Positions 39,618 through 49,051 are shown, counted from the stretch's first letter. The stretch: DNA of 64,000 bases from Cytobacillus kochii (GCF_020171845.1 NZ_JAIVAM010000009.1:248001-312000), one strand, 5' to 3'. Translations and numbers: made by a program. Notes: generated by a model not told the origin, from the sequence alone.

Positions 39618-40640
39618 CTTCTTCTGAATGTATAGGTATGTATGAGCGCTATGGCTATAAGAATATAAGGTTTACGCCACGCGTGATTATACTTATAGAT
39701 ACCATTTAAATGCTGATATTTGTCATAATGTATAACCAAATAATTGTGTTCATTTATGTTTATTTACTTCGTTTAAATCGGATAAGTTGTAATTGAACTA
39801 AATGTGAAAAAAATACGTCTATGTATACTCACTTTTTTGATACTACAGGATTCATCAAAATATTACAATACTTATAAAAATTCTTCCGTATTCATCCTTA
39901 TTTCCCTTGAAAACATAAGTTTTGTCTGCTAGAAATATAGTTGTCATGTAAATATTTCTAAAAAGCTTAAGTTGTGTGATTACCTTAATTTATCATTTAA
40001 TGAAAAAATTATTAACTTAATTATCTCAGAAAAGTGATGAATATATAATGAAAAACAAACTTCTGACACAAATTAGTCATAATTAATTCTAGAAAATTTC
40101 ACAAAATAACTAAAAAATGTGATTTAATATACAGTGAATGCATCACACTTGTTTTGTGTGGAATTGTCAATGATTTGGAATTAATTTTAACTGCTTTAGT
40201 GAATTTAATGACAAATATGGTAATGTAAACTAATTTGCTTTATAGTGGAGATAGTGCTTAACTTTTAATCTGTCATTAAATGCTTTCCAGTATCACATAC
40301 TAAAAGGAAATAGGATGAAAACGAAAAAATAGCTTGAAATCTGTCTAAGATTTTTTTAATAATCTGGATATTATGTTTACTCATAAATACATAACAAACA
40401 CAAAGAGATTACTTACATATTTAAAAAGTGAACATAATAGTAAGGAAGACAAGCTTTTTAAGAAAGTTGTTTTCTAAGATAGGAATACCTTTTCCAAAGT
40501 TTGTAACAATATGATTAGAAGTATGTGTTGGGCTTTACTTAATTTTACTGGTGGAGTAGCTCATTTTTCATTTGTTGGGAGATTCTCTCTTGTTGAGAGA
40601 TTTATCCATATTAAGTTTTAGCACTCAAAGAAATTTTCAC
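39618..40640. other. 1-kb AT-rich gap where ctaB is expected
   Basis: A gene-free stretch between divergent ctaA and ctaC. In B. subtilis the heme O synthase gene ctaB is the first gene on the ctaC side. Here I find only very short frames (for example ATGAAAACG... ending after five codons near 40315) and very AT-rich sequence, and no remnant of ctaB. It must hold the promoters of ctaA and of ctaCDEF; ResD-type sites may be present but I cannot assign them. Confidence 0.6.
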
Positions 40641-40662
40641 GAAAGAGGGGTATGAATAAGCT

Positions 40663-41721
40663 ATGAAAAGGCTTGCAAAAGGGCGTCTGCTATTTATGTT
40701 AGCTGTAACGACGTTATTTCTAGCCGGCTGTGGTGAGCCATTTATATCGGCACTACAACCAGCGGGTGAAGTTGCGCAAACACAATATGACCTTATGCTA
40801 TTGAGTACATTCATTATGGTTGGTGTCATTATTGTCGTGACAGTCATTTTCCTTATCGTACTGTTTAAGTTTCGTCGTAAAGACGATAAGATCCCTAAAC
40901 AAGTTGAAGGAAGTCACAAATTAGAGATTATCTGGACTGTTATACCAATTTTATTACTTCTAGTTTTAGCTGTACCGACTGTTGCAGCTACGTTTGACTT
41001 AGCTGATGTTTCTCCTATGGAAGATAAGAATGAAGAGGGGAAAACAGATGTAACGGTGGTAAATGTTAAAGCGAATCTTTATTGGTGGGAGTTCGAATAT
41101 CCGAATCAAGGTATCGTAACTAGTCAGGAGCTAGTGGTTCCTACTGACGAAAAAGTATATTTCAATCTACTATCAACAGATGTGAAACACTCATTCTGGA
41201 TTCCAGCTGCTGGTGGTAAGCTTGATACCAATACTGAAAATACGAATAAGTTTTGGTTAGAATTTGATAGTAAAAAAGCTGATGAAGTAGGTAATATTTT
41301 TTATGGGAAATGTGCTGAGCTTTGCGGACCATCACATGCATTAATGGACTTTAAAGTAAAAGCTATTTCAAAAGATGATTTTGATGCTTGGGCTGAAGAC
41401 TTGGCTTCTATGGAAGAAGCAGCTCAACCTGAAACTGCGTCTGCAGAACAAGGGCAAGAAATCTTTAATCAAAGCTGTATTGGGTGTCATGCAGTTACGC
41501 CTACAGGAGCAAATGCTGTTGGTCCTAACTTGACAACTTTTGGTGACCGTACGCATATAGCTGGATACTTAGAGCATACAGAAGAGAATCTGAAAGCTTG
41601 GATAAAAGATCCAGAAGAATTTAAGCCTGGAAATAAAATGACAGGTCAGTATGGTGACCTTTCAGATGAAGAAATCGATGCATTAACAGATTACTTAATG
41701 GGCCTTAAAGTTGAGGATTGA
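40663..41721 (+). CDS. ctaC: Cytochrome c oxidase subunit II with fused cytochrome c (CtaC)
   Basis: Subunit II of the caa3 oxidase, 352 residues. Lipoprotein signal with lipobox LAGC (C23), two membrane helices (about 45-68 and 88-108), the CuA cupredoxin domain (C217 and C221 in CAELCGPSH, copper His in VKHSFW), and a fused cytochrome c domain with heme motif CIGCH (C272, C275, H276) and distal Met in the GNKMTG segment. ATG 40663 overlaps the stop of a four-codon leader frame (40652-40666). First gene of ctaCDEF. Confidence 0.96.
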   Translation: MKRLAKGRLLFMLAVTTLFLAGCGEPFISALQPAGEVAQTQYDLMLLSTFIMVGVIIVVTVIFLIVLFKFRRKDDKIPKQVEGSHKLEIIWTVIPILLLLVLAVPTVAATFDLADVSPMEDKNEEGKTDVTVVNVKANLYWWEFEYPNQGIVTSQELVVPTDEKVYFNLLSTDVKHSFWIPAAGGKLDTNTENTNKFWLEFDSKKADEVGNIFYGKCAELCGPSHALMDFKVKAISKDDFDAWAEDLASMEEAAQPETASAEQGQEIFNQSCIGCHAVTPTGANAVGPNLTTFGDRTHIAGYLEHTEENLKAWIKDPEEFKPGNKMTGQYGDLSDEEIDALTDYLMGLKVED

Positions 41722-41755
41722 TAAGGCGATTTGCGTTTAAGAAGGAGGTAAAATT

Positions 41756-43621
41756 GTGAGTACCTATGCTCAGAAAAAAGGTGTTGGCGCCGTTTTATGG
41801 GATTACTTAACAACTGTTGACCATAAAAAAATTGCCATCCTTTATCTAATTGCTGGTGGATTTTTCTTCCTAGTCGGTGGACTAGAGGCAATGTTTATCC
41901 GTATCCAGCTAGCCGTACCAGGCAATGATTTTGTAAGTGCTGGAGTATACAATGAAATACTCACTATGCACGGTACAACAATGATTTTCTTGGCAGCGAT
42001 GCCGTTGATATTCGCATTTATGAATGCGGTTATGCCACTACAAATTGGGGCACGCGATGTTGCATTCCCTTTCCTTAACTCTCTAGGGTTCTGGTTGTTT
42101 TTCTTTGGTGGTGTATTCCTAAACCTTTCGTGGTTTTTAGGAGGAGCTCCTGATGCTGGTTGGACTTCTTATGCGTCCCTTTCACTTGCGTCAGAAGGTC
42201 ACGGGATAGATTTTTACGTATTAGGATTACAAATCTCAGGTGCGGGTACATTAATAGGGGGGATTAACTTCCTCGTAACGATTATTAATATGCGTGCACC
42301 AGGAATGACTTATATGCGTATGCCGTTATTTACATGGACAACGTTTGTAACGTCAGCATTAATACTATTTGCATTCCCTCCACTAACTGTGGCACTTTTC
42401 TTAATGCTTTTTGATCGTTTATTTGGAGGAAATTTCTTTAACCCAGATATGGGTGGTAACACAATTATTTGGGAGCATTTATTCTGGATCTTTGGACACC
42501 CAGAAGTTTATATCTTAGTATTACCAGCTTTTGGTATCTTTTCGGAAATCTTTGCGATTTTCTCAAGAAAAAGATTGTTTGGTTATTCATCAATGGTTTT
42601 CGCTACCGTGTTAATCGGGTTTTTAGGTTTCATGGTATGGGCTCACCATATGTTTACAACTGGATTAGGTCCGATCGCTAATGCCATTTTCTCTGTGGCG
42701 ACAATGGCAATCGCTGTTCCGACGGGGATTAAAATATTTAACTGGCTCTTTACAATGTGGGGCGGTAGCATTAAATTTACAACCCCAATGTTGTATGCGA
42801 TTGCGTTTATACCAACCTTTACAATGGGTGGAGTAACAGGTGTTATGCTTGCGTCAGCTGCACAGGATTATCAGTACCATGATAGTTACTTTGTTGTTGC
42901 TCACTTCCATTATGTTATCGTTGGTGGAGTTGTCTTCGCATTACTTGGCGGTTTACATCTATATTGGCCGAAGATGTTTGGCACAATGTTGAATGAAGCC
43001 CTTGGAAAAGTAACATTCTGGTTATTTTTAATTGGGTTCCATTTAACCTTCTTTATTCAACATTTCTTAGGTTTAATGGGGATGCCGCGTCGTATCTTTA
43101 CGTTTAACGAAGGTCAAGGGTTTGAAACTGCGAACTTGGTAAGTACTGTTGGTGCCTTCTTTATGGCGGTAGCAACAATCGTATTATTAATTAATGTGGT
43201 TATGACCATTGCGAAGAATAAAAAAGTTGGTGGCGATCCATGGGGTGACGGACGTACACTTGAATGGGCAATACCATCACCACCACCGTTTTATAACTTT
43301 AAACAGCTTCCACTTGTACGTGGTTTAGATCCTTACTGGATTGAGAAAATGGAAGGTAATAAAGAGATGACTCCGGCTGAGCCAATAGGAGACATCCATA
43401 TGCCTAACAATTCATTCGTTCCATTTGTTATTTCCGTAGGATTGTTTATCGCTGCATTTGGTGCAATGTACCATAATGAACATTCATGGGGCATCCCAGT
43501 ACTTATTATCGGCATGTTGGTTGTCTTTGGTTCTATGTTCTTTAGATCAGTGAAAGATGACCACGGATATCATATTCATAAAGAGGAATTAATGGATGAT
43601 GATAAAGGGGGTAAGGCATAA
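41756..43621 (+). CDS. ctaD: Cytochrome c oxidase subunit I (CtaD)
   Basis: Catalytic subunit of the proton-pumping heme-copper oxidase, 621 residues, about 14 helices. Ligands are seen in TMHGTTMIF (heme a), FGHPEVYILVLP (CuB His, cross-linked Tyr, and the A1-type Glu of the D channel), WAHHMFTTG (two CuB His) and HFHYV (heme a and a3 His). Start is GTG 41756 with a perfect AAGGAGGT at 41743-41749. Its stop overlaps the ctaE start by one base (TAATG). Confidence 0.97.
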   Translation: MSTYAQKKGVGAVLWDYLTTVDHKKIAILYLIAGGFFFLVGGLEAMFIRIQLAVPGNDFVSAGVYNEILTMHGTTMIFLAAMPLIFAFMNAVMPLQIGARDVAFPFLNSLGFWLFFFGGVFLNLSWFLGGAPDAGWTSYASLSLASEGHGIDFYVLGLQISGAGTLIGGINFLVTIINMRAPGMTYMRMPLFTWTTFVTSALILFAFPPLTVALFLMLFDRLFGGNFFNPDMGGNTIIWEHLFWIFGHPEVYILVLPAFGIFSEIFAIFSRKRLFGYSSMVFATVLIGFLGFMVWAHHMFTTGLGPIANAIFSVATMAIAVPTGIKIFNWLFTMWGGSIKFTTPMLYAIAFIPTFTMGGVTGVMLASAAQDYQYHDSYFVVAHFHYVIVGGVVFALLGGLHLYWPKMFGTMLNEALGKVTFWLFLIGFHLTFFIQHFLGLMGMPRRIFTFNEGQGFETANLVSTVGAFFMAVATIVLLINVVMTIAKNKKVGGDPWGDGRTLEWAIPSPPPFYNFKQLPLVRGLDPYWIEKMEGNKEMTPAEPIGDIHMPNNSFVPFVISVGLFIAAFGAMYHNEHSWGIPVLIIGMLVVFGSMFFRSVKDDHGYHIHKEELMDDDKGGKA

Positions 43622-44250
43622 TGAAGGCAGATGAAAAATTCACATATGAAACATGGCCTGCAGCGCCTGAAAAGCAAACCCTCGACGGAAAGAATAAATT
43701 TTTAGGTTTCTGGCTATTCCTTGGTGGTGAAACTGTTTTATTTGCGACTTTATTTGCAACTTATTTAGCATTAAAGGATCGTGTACCAAACAGTGACCAT
43801 TATTTAGCAAAAGACCTTTTTGAAATACCATTAGTGTTTGTTATGACAATGTTGTTATTAACAAGCTCACTAACTAGTGTTTATGCAATGTACCATATGA
43901 AGAATTTCAACTTCAAAAAAATGCAGTTATGGTTAGGCATTACCGTATTACTCGGTTTAGCTTTCCTTGGTTTAGAAGTTTACGAATTCAACCATTATGT
44001 ACATGAATACCATCATACATTTACAAGTTCAGCATTTGGTACAGCTTTCTACACACTTGTTGGCTTCCATGGTGGTCACGTTGCATTTGGTCTTGCATGG
44101 ATCATTACATTAATGGTACGTAATGCAAAACGTGGATTAGACCTTTATACAGCACCAAAGTTTTATGTTGCAAGTTTATACTGGCACTTTATTGATGTTG
44201 TATGGGTGTTTATCTTTACGGTTGTATATTTAATGGGAATGGTGGGATAA
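43621..44250 (+). CDS. ctaE: Cytochrome c oxidase subunit III (CtaE)
   Basis: Five-helix subunit III, 209 residues, which stabilises proton uptake by subunit I. Blocks: LGFWLFLGGETVLFATLFATY, VGFHGGHVAFGLAW and YWHFIDVVWVFIFTVVYLMG with the conserved His and Glu residues of the family. ATG 43621 overlaps the ctaD stop, so translation is coupled. GGGGGT lies inside the ctaD end. Confidence 0.96.
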   Translation: MKADEKFTYETWPAAPEKQTLDGKNKFLGFWLFLGGETVLFATLFATYLALKDRVPNSDHYLAKDLFEIPLVFVMTMLLLTSSLTSVYAMYHMKNFNFKKMQLWLGITVLLGLAFLGLEVYEFNHYVHEYHHTFTSSAFGTAFYTLVGFHGGHVAFGLAWIITLMVRNAKRGLDLYTAPKFYVASLYWHFIDVVWVFIFTVVYLMGMVG

Positions 44251-44253
44251 CTG

Positions 44254-44586
44254 ATGGCAAATGAAGAATTAAACTCAGGTAACCCAAAAGTTGACATTGA
44301 ATATCGTCGCAGAAAAAGCGCAGAGGAAATGAGATATCAGGTTGTTTCATTTGCCATGATGATCTTTTTAACATTTGTGGCTTTCATTGCTGTTGGCTAT
44401 GATATTTCCGGATGGTTTACCATTCCGTTTATCTTAGTTCTAGCAATCGTTCAAGTAGGCTTCCAACTATATTATTTCATGCATATGAGCCATAAAGGAC
44501 ATGAAGCTCCTGCATTGTTCCTGTATTCAGGTGTCTTTGTAGCTTTCATTACTCTGCTGGCATTCATGACAATTATTTGGTGGTAA
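44254..44586 (+). CDS. ctaF: Cytochrome c oxidase subunit IV (CtaF)
   Basis: Small three-helix subunit IVB of the caa3 oxidase, 110 residues: polar N-terminus (1-30), helices at about 33-50, 55-74 and 85-108, with QLYYFMHMSHKGHEAP between the last two. ATG 44254 is 4 bases after ctaE; the site GGTGGGA is modest, so coupling with ctaE is likely. Last gene of the operon. Confidence 0.92.
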   Translation: MANEELNSGNPKVDIEYRRRKSAEEMRYQVVSFAMMIFLTFVAFIAVGYDISGWFTIPFILVLAIVQVGFQLYYFMHMSHKGHEAPALFLYSGVFVAFITLLAFMTIIWW

Positions 44587-44591
44587 AAATG

Positions 44592-44623
44592 AAAAACGAC
44601 TGATAAATTTCAGTCGTTTTTTT
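44592..44623 (+). terminator. Terminator of ctaCDEF
   Basis: AAAACGACTG / CAGTCGTTTT, 8-base loop, T7. Confidence 0.92.
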
Positions 44624-44760
44624 GTGTGTTAAAAATGGTCAAAATAGATTGCTTAGTAATTCATGTAATAGATAATAACCAAATTGAGCTACAATTCTTA
44701 AAAATTTATGACAGTTACAACAATCAAGGTAAGATGTTGACACCGATTCCATAAAGTGGG

Positions 44761-44790
44761 TTGCCACGGTCTTTAAGACAAGCGTATAAT
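44761..44790 (+). promoter_or_regulatory. Promoter of ctaG
   Basis: TTGCCA (44761-44766), 18 bases, TATAAT (44785-44790), 64 bases before ctaG. Together with the terminator before it, this shows that ctaG is transcribed separately from ctaCDEF. Confidence 0.7.
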
Positions 44791-44854
44791 AGACATTGAT
44801 ATCAGAAACAATAATGATGGCCTGTAGTATTACATAAAATGAGGTGACGTAAGA

Positions 44855-45757
44855 ATGCCACTTAGTATTTTTGGATTTAGAGCATTATGGAGTCCGTATT
44901 TTTTTCTAGCATTGGTCTTGTTGTTAATTTTGTATTTTTTAGTGACCGTTAAGTTTCGCCACCGTTTTGCAAATAGTGAACCATTACATAAGAAAGAAGC
45001 GCTATTCTTCTCAAGTGCAATCTTAGTCTTATATTTGATTAAGGGTTCTCCGCTTGATCTAATGGGACATTTGATGTTTTATGCACATATGATTCAAATG
45101 GGTGTACTCTATTTAGTTGTGCCAATCTTGTTTATTTACGGAATTCCTAAATGGATGTGGCGTTCTTTTATTGCCTTACCAATCGTAAAACCATTGTTTC
45201 GCTTTTTTACAAAACCATTAATTGCTTTAATCTTTTTTAATGGCTTATTTTCTTTTTACCATATCCCGTTAATTTTTGATGTAATTAAAGTAGATATGAC
45301 TTTGCATACAGTTTATACAATTATCTTATTTCTCTTTGCTATATGTATGTGGTGGCCACTTATCACACCGTTACCTGAGCAGCAAAGAATAAGTGGGCTA
45401 AAAAAAGTCGGTTATATTTTTGCAGATGGTATTCTATTAACACCGGCTTGTGCACTGATCATATTTGCAGACGCACCGATGTATGCAACGTATTCTGATC
45501 CACATGCATGGGGACAAGCATTAGCTCTCTGTGTTCCCACAGGAACCCTCGCAGGATTAAATTTAAGTGGACCAGAAATGTTTAATAGTATGTCTCTACT
45601 GCATGATCAGCAGTTAGGCGGCGTTATTATGAAAATTATACAGGAAATTGTTTATGGCTATGTTTTGGCGCTTGTATTTTTTGAATGGTATCGCAAAGAA
45701 CAGTCAGATGAGAAAGAAGCTGAAAATCAGCTCATGAACCCAAGAACAGTGGAATAA
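44855..45757 (+). CDS. ctaG: Cytochrome c oxidase assembly factor CtaG
   Basis: A 300-residue membrane protein with about seven helices; needed for formation of active caa3 oxidase in B. subtilis, probably by helping copper insertion. The block GHLMFYAHMIQMGVLYLVVPILF contains the conserved histidines, and FNGLFSFYHIPLIFD is also typical. ATG 44855 with GAGGTGA upstream. It is not related to the Cox11-type protein also called CtaG. Confidence 0.93.
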   Translation: MPLSIFGFRALWSPYFFLALVLLLILYFLVTVKFRHRFANSEPLHKKEALFFSSAILVLYLIKGSPLDLMGHLMFYAHMIQMGVLYLVVPILFIYGIPKWMWRSFIALPIVKPLFRFFTKPLIALIFFNGLFSFYHIPLIFDVIKVDMTLHTVYTIILFLFAICMWWPLITPLPEQQRISGLKKVGYIFADGILLTPACALIIFADAPMYATYSDPHAWGQALALCVPTGTLAGLNLSGPEMFNSMSLLHDQQLGGVIMKIIQEIVYGYVLALVFFEWYRKEQSDEKEAENQLMNPRTVE

Positions 45758-45762
45758 ATCTC

Positions 45763-45798
45763 GAGCCTACCTAGCTACTAAGGTAGGCTCCATTTTTG
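45763..45798 (+). terminator. Terminator of ctaG
   Basis: GAGCCTACCT (45763-45772) / AGGTAGGCTC (45781-45790), then CATTTTT. Confidence 0.9.
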
Positions 45799-45877
45799 AA
45801 CAATTAAAGAACTTTTACGAAAACCATTCAATCATGATTGAAAAAGAAGGAATACTTTTATAAAATGAGCATAGCTT

Positions 45878-45897
45878 CTTCATGTAATTACATGAAG
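45878..45897. promoter_or_regulatory. 20-bp perfect palindrome upstream of the DUF420 gene
   Basis: CTTCATGTAATTACATGAAG, 45 bases before the start codon. There is no T tract after it, so an operator or a small leader hairpin is more likely than a terminator. Binding protein unknown. Confidence 0.45.
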
Positions 45898-45941
45898 GAT
45901 AAAGTACATATAGGAAGTTTGATAAGAGAAAGGAAGTTACC

Positions 45942-46409
45942 ATGGAGCATTCATTGCCTGTCTTACCAACAATCAGTACAACCTTTATCGTGTTAAGTGC
46001 CATTATGGTGGCAATTGGTTGGGTTCAAATTAGTAAGAGAAAAATTGACGCACATAAAAAATCGATGACATTAGCTGGCATTTTTGCCATCATATTCTTT
46101 ATTATTTATGCTAGTCGAACAATCTTTATCGGAAATACATCATTTGGTGGCCCTGATGATATAAAAATTTATTATACCCTTTTTCTTGTCTTTCATATTA
46201 CATTGGCGACATCAGGAGCGGTACTTGGAATCATTAACTTGTATACGGGATATAAGAATAAGTTAAAGCTTCATAGAAAGATCGGTCCCTTTACAAGTAT
46301 TATTTGGTTTGCTACTGCCATTACGGGGGTAGCCGTTTATTTACTACTATATGTTTTTTATCATGGCGGAGAAACAACTTCATTAATCAAAGCGATATTC
46401 GGATTCTAA
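45942..46409 (+). CDS. DUF420 membrane protein, CtaM-like
   Basis: A 155-residue protein with four to five helices and histidines in DAHKKSMTLAG, VFHITLATSG and KLHRKIG that are typical of DUF420. The family includes YozB of B. subtilis and CtaM of Staphylococcus, which is needed for heme A-containing oxidases. Position right after ctaG supports a role in oxidase assembly. ATG 45942 with AAAGGAAG upstream. Confidence 0.82.
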   Translation: MEHSLPVLPTISTTFIVLSAIMVAIGWVQISKRKIDAHKKSMTLAGIFAIIFFIIYASRTIFIGNTSFGGPDDIKIYYTLFLVFHITLATSGAVLGIINLYTGYKNKLKLHRKIGPFTSIIWFATAITGVAVYLLLYVFYHGGETTSLIKAIFGF

Positions 46410-46539
46410 AAAGTCCAAAATAATGCAAGTCCGAGCTTATTCGAGTGCTAGTATCATTCGAATATGTTCGGACTTTTTTTACTTGTATTTCCATGTCAAT
46501 ACATAGTAATACATAAAACTTTAGATGGAGAAAGAATAA

Positions 46540-47039
46540 ATGAGAATAAAGGAAGTGACCCCATCAAATAGTAAGAAAAAAGTAGATTTTGGGCACCTGT
46601 TTAAAGAGTACTTTTTGTAGACATAGCAGAACAAAATGAGATCGAACTGCATTAACTATACTATCCTTTACTTAAGAAGGTTGAATTCAGAAATGAATGG
46701 ATGATGCAATTGGAAAAGCGAGATGTGGAAAAACAAAAAGTACGCAAATTTATCATTTCATCCATTGTAGAATCCAATATACGCTATCTTCAAATGGATG
46801 GTGCGGAGGAAAAGGTAAGGTTAATTAGAAGAAGTAGTGAAGATATTATTACGCGATTAGATGATCAGGTGATAATTGAAGTAAGATTAAGTATTATACC
46901 GTATAAAGAAGTATTAACAGATTTGATGATTTTACAAAAACAAATAATTGAAGATATTCGATTATTGACTGGACTTCGCGTTGGTAAGGTAGTTTTGAAA
47001 ATAGAGCATTGCTCTATCGATTCGATAGAAAAAACGTGA
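46540..47039 (+). pseudogene. Possible frameshifted gene, C-terminal half open (46701-47039)
   Basis: The open frame 46701-47039 encodes 112 residues, mostly alpha/beta, with IIEVRLSIIPYKEVL and a LLTGLRVGKVVLKIEHC end that weakly recalls Asp23-type proteins. Upstream, ATG 46540 opens a 24-codon frame (MRIKEVTPSNSKKK, HLFKEYF) ending at 46620. From 46617 the frame of the downstream gene reads VDIAEQNEIELH, a TAA at 46653, then LYYPLLKKVEFRNEW directly into 46701. One lost base in a T tract and one nonsense change would explain the whole; otherwise the 112-residue frame is a gene with a poor ribosome binding site. Confidence 0.45.
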
Positions 47040-47064
47040 AGATTTGTTCTTCACGTTTTTTTTT
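47029..47064. terminator. Bidirectional terminator before ylbA
   Basis: AAAAACGTGAAGA / TCTTCACGTTTTTTTT, between converging genes. Confidence 0.9.
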
Positions 47065-47066
47065 GC

Positions 47067-47426
47067 TTACTTAAGTATTTGTTCTAAATCATTATTAATG
47101 TCTGTTAAGATCTTTTCAGATTGCTTAACAAGTGATTGTGGAAAGTGTTCGCCATCCCCATATTCTACTCCATGAGGATAATAATGTTTGCCTAATAAAG
47201 GAGTAAGTAATTGAATCGTAGCCTTTCTAGCGCCAACGTCACCTTCTACTGCATGTCCAAATATACGAAGATAGTAGATTCCTTCTTTTAATTCAAATTT
47301 TCGATCGTATGTAACTCTTTCATAATCCCACTGTCCTGCACGTACTAACTGATAAGAATCCATTAGGTCATCTAGTCGCTTTAGTTCAACTTGCTTGTTT
47401 TCTAAACCAGTATTTTCAAGCTTCAT
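47067..47426 (-). CDS. ylbA: YugN-like family protein YlbA
   Basis: A 119-residue soluble protein beginning MKLENTGLENKQVELKRLDDLM, with WDYERVTYDRKFELKEGIYYLR and HYYPHGVEYG; I assign it to the YugN-like family, of which B. subtilis YlbA is a member at this locus. ATG 47426 on the minus strand has GGAGGG 10 bases upstream; the 15-residue extension is rejected. Function unknown. Confidence 0.82.
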   Translation of the reverse strand: MKLENTGLENKQVELKRLDDLMDSYQLVRAGQWDYERVTYDRKFELKEGIYYLRIFGHAVEGDVGARKATIQLLTPLLGKHYYPHGVEYGDGEHFPQSLVKQSEKILTDINNDLEQILK

Positions 47427-47474
47427 AATAATCAATCCCTCCTGAAAAAAACAATTGGTAAACAGAACCAATAT

Positions 47475-47921
47475 TGAATCATCTCAAATTTAATAATAGT
47501 TGAAAAATGGACAAGTTGCAATCTTTTTCAAATGTATCATTATATTCACCTAACACTAGTATTCCCAACATCCTTTATATATGTATAATGAAAAATTAGC
47601 GAAAAGAATGATAAATATAGAGGCTAATGATATAAAGTTCATTTCCATGTATAATAAGATGTATAAACCTTTAAATCGAGATTTTTATACAATTTAAATC
47701 TGCTTCTTTACTGAAGTGTACCCTATAGTTGTTGTAAAGGTTTTCTTAATTCATAAACAACTTGCTATTATCCATTTCTATGTGATGATATACTATATTT
47801 AAACATATGTTATAAAAAATGCTTTTTCGTGTATTGAAAAGATTGGAAGTTATGTGATTCTTAACGATACTCATGTATATGACATGGATATAATAGAAGT
47901 GTCCGGGTTTTAAAAGAAGTC
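47475..47921. other. 450-base divergent intergenic region
   Basis: Between ylbA and ylbC, AT-rich, without credible genes. B. subtilis has the CBS-domain gene ylbB here; I see no trace of it. Confidence 0.4.
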
Positions 47922-49004
47922 ATGGGAGGTGCAAGTTCTCTGAAGAGTGTATTACGCGTATTTGTACTGATATTGGCTCTTACCGTTATATGGTTATACT
48001 TAGATTTTAGTAGTGAAGATCAACTGCTGTTGAGTGATGAGGGTACAGAAGTTGCTCAAGATGAGACGATAGGTAATCAACATGATGAAGAGTCAATGGT
48101 TGCTGAGATGCCTGAAGAAGGATTGCTTACTTTAATGGGGTCAAAAGCTTCGGATATTAAGAAACAGTTTGGTGAACCGGAACGGATTGATCCTACACTT
48201 CAAGGCTATGAATGGTGGATTTATCCGAATGGCAATCATGAATATATACAAGTCGGTATATGGGAAGGGAAAGTAATTTCCATATTTGCCACAGGTGAAG
48301 AAGTGGATGTTACCCCTTTTAAAATAGGACAACCATCTGGAGAAATTTATTCTTCTTTATATGCAGAAACAAATATAGAAATTGAATTCGAAGGTAGTGT
48401 TTATCGCTTTGAGTTATCAGAAGCGGACATGAATATGAGACCAATTATTAGAATCGGTGATTATTATGCATTACTTTATTTAGATAAATTTACAGGTACG
48501 CTTTCTAGTGTTCGTTTTCTAAATGATGAGTCTTTCGTGATGTTAAGGCCTTATGAATTAGTTTATAGGGGCGAGTTATTTGTTGTAAATGATATAGAAG
48601 AAGAGGAAGAAGCGGCTATCAATCGAGGGATGGAGCAGCAGATTATTGATATTACAAACGTAATGAGAGAAAGATATAATGTAAATGAACTTAGCTTAGA
48701 TGAGAAGACCCAAGAAGTAGCCTATAACCACAGTGTGGATATGTACGAAAGTGAAGCCTTTTCGCATACGTCGGATGAATATGGTGAACTGTCAGACCGC
48801 CTAAAGGCTGGCGAGGTTGCTTATCTATCTGCTGGTGAAAATATCGCTGCTAATTATGTAGATGCACCTTCAGTAATGGAGGGATGGTTAAATAGTAGTG
48901 CGCATCGTGAAACTTTATTGAATGAACAATTCACTCACATTGGTGTAGGTGTTCATAAGAAGCACTTTACACAAAACTTTATTGAAAAATGGGAACAAGA
49001 ATAA
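47922..49004 (+). CDS. ylbC: CAP-domain (SCP/PR-1) secreted protein YlbC
   Basis: A 360-residue exported protein: N-terminal hydrophobic anchor (about 10-27), acidic linker, CAP-associated N-terminal domain (about 65-205, GSKASDIKKQFGEPERIDP) and a CAP domain (about 235-355, NHSVDMYESEAFSHTS, LSAGENIAANY, GWLNSSAHRETLL). Function in Bacillus unknown; the locus is ylbC. ATG 47922 is given as start, but GGAGGTG at 47925-47931 lies just inside and points to CTG 47940, six codons later. Confidence 0.85.
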   Translation: MGGASSLKSVLRVFVLILALTVIWLYLDFSSEDQLLLSDEGTEVAQDETIGNQHDEESMVAEMPEEGLLTLMGSKASDIKKQFGEPERIDPTLQGYEWWIYPNGNHEYIQVGIWEGKVISIFATGEEVDVTPFKIGQPSGEIYSSLYAETNIEIEFEGSVYRFELSEADMNMRPIIRIGDYYALLYLDKFTGTLSSVRFLNDESFVMLRPYELVYRGELFVVNDIEEEEEAAINRGMEQQIIDITNVMRERYNVNELSLDEKTQEVAYNHSVDMYESEAFSHTSDEYGELSDRLKAGEVAYLSAGENIAANYVDAPSVMEGWLNSSAHRETLLNEQFTHIGVGVHKKHFTQNFIEKWEQE

Positions 49005-49050
49005 AGACGTGGCCTACTCATTTGTATGATGAGTGCACGTCTTTTTTTTG
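49003..49050. terminator. Terminator between ylbC and the thioesterase gene
   Basis: AAAGACGTG / CACGTCTTT with an inner ACTCAT / ATGAGT pairing and T8. Confidence 0.88.
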
Positions 49051-49051
49051 T

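Noticed and set aside
40309-40330. Start of a decayed ctaB (AAAGGAAATAGGATGAAAAC)
   Set aside because: Ribosome binding site and ATG are present, but the frame closes after five codons and nothing downstream resembles a farnesyltransferase.
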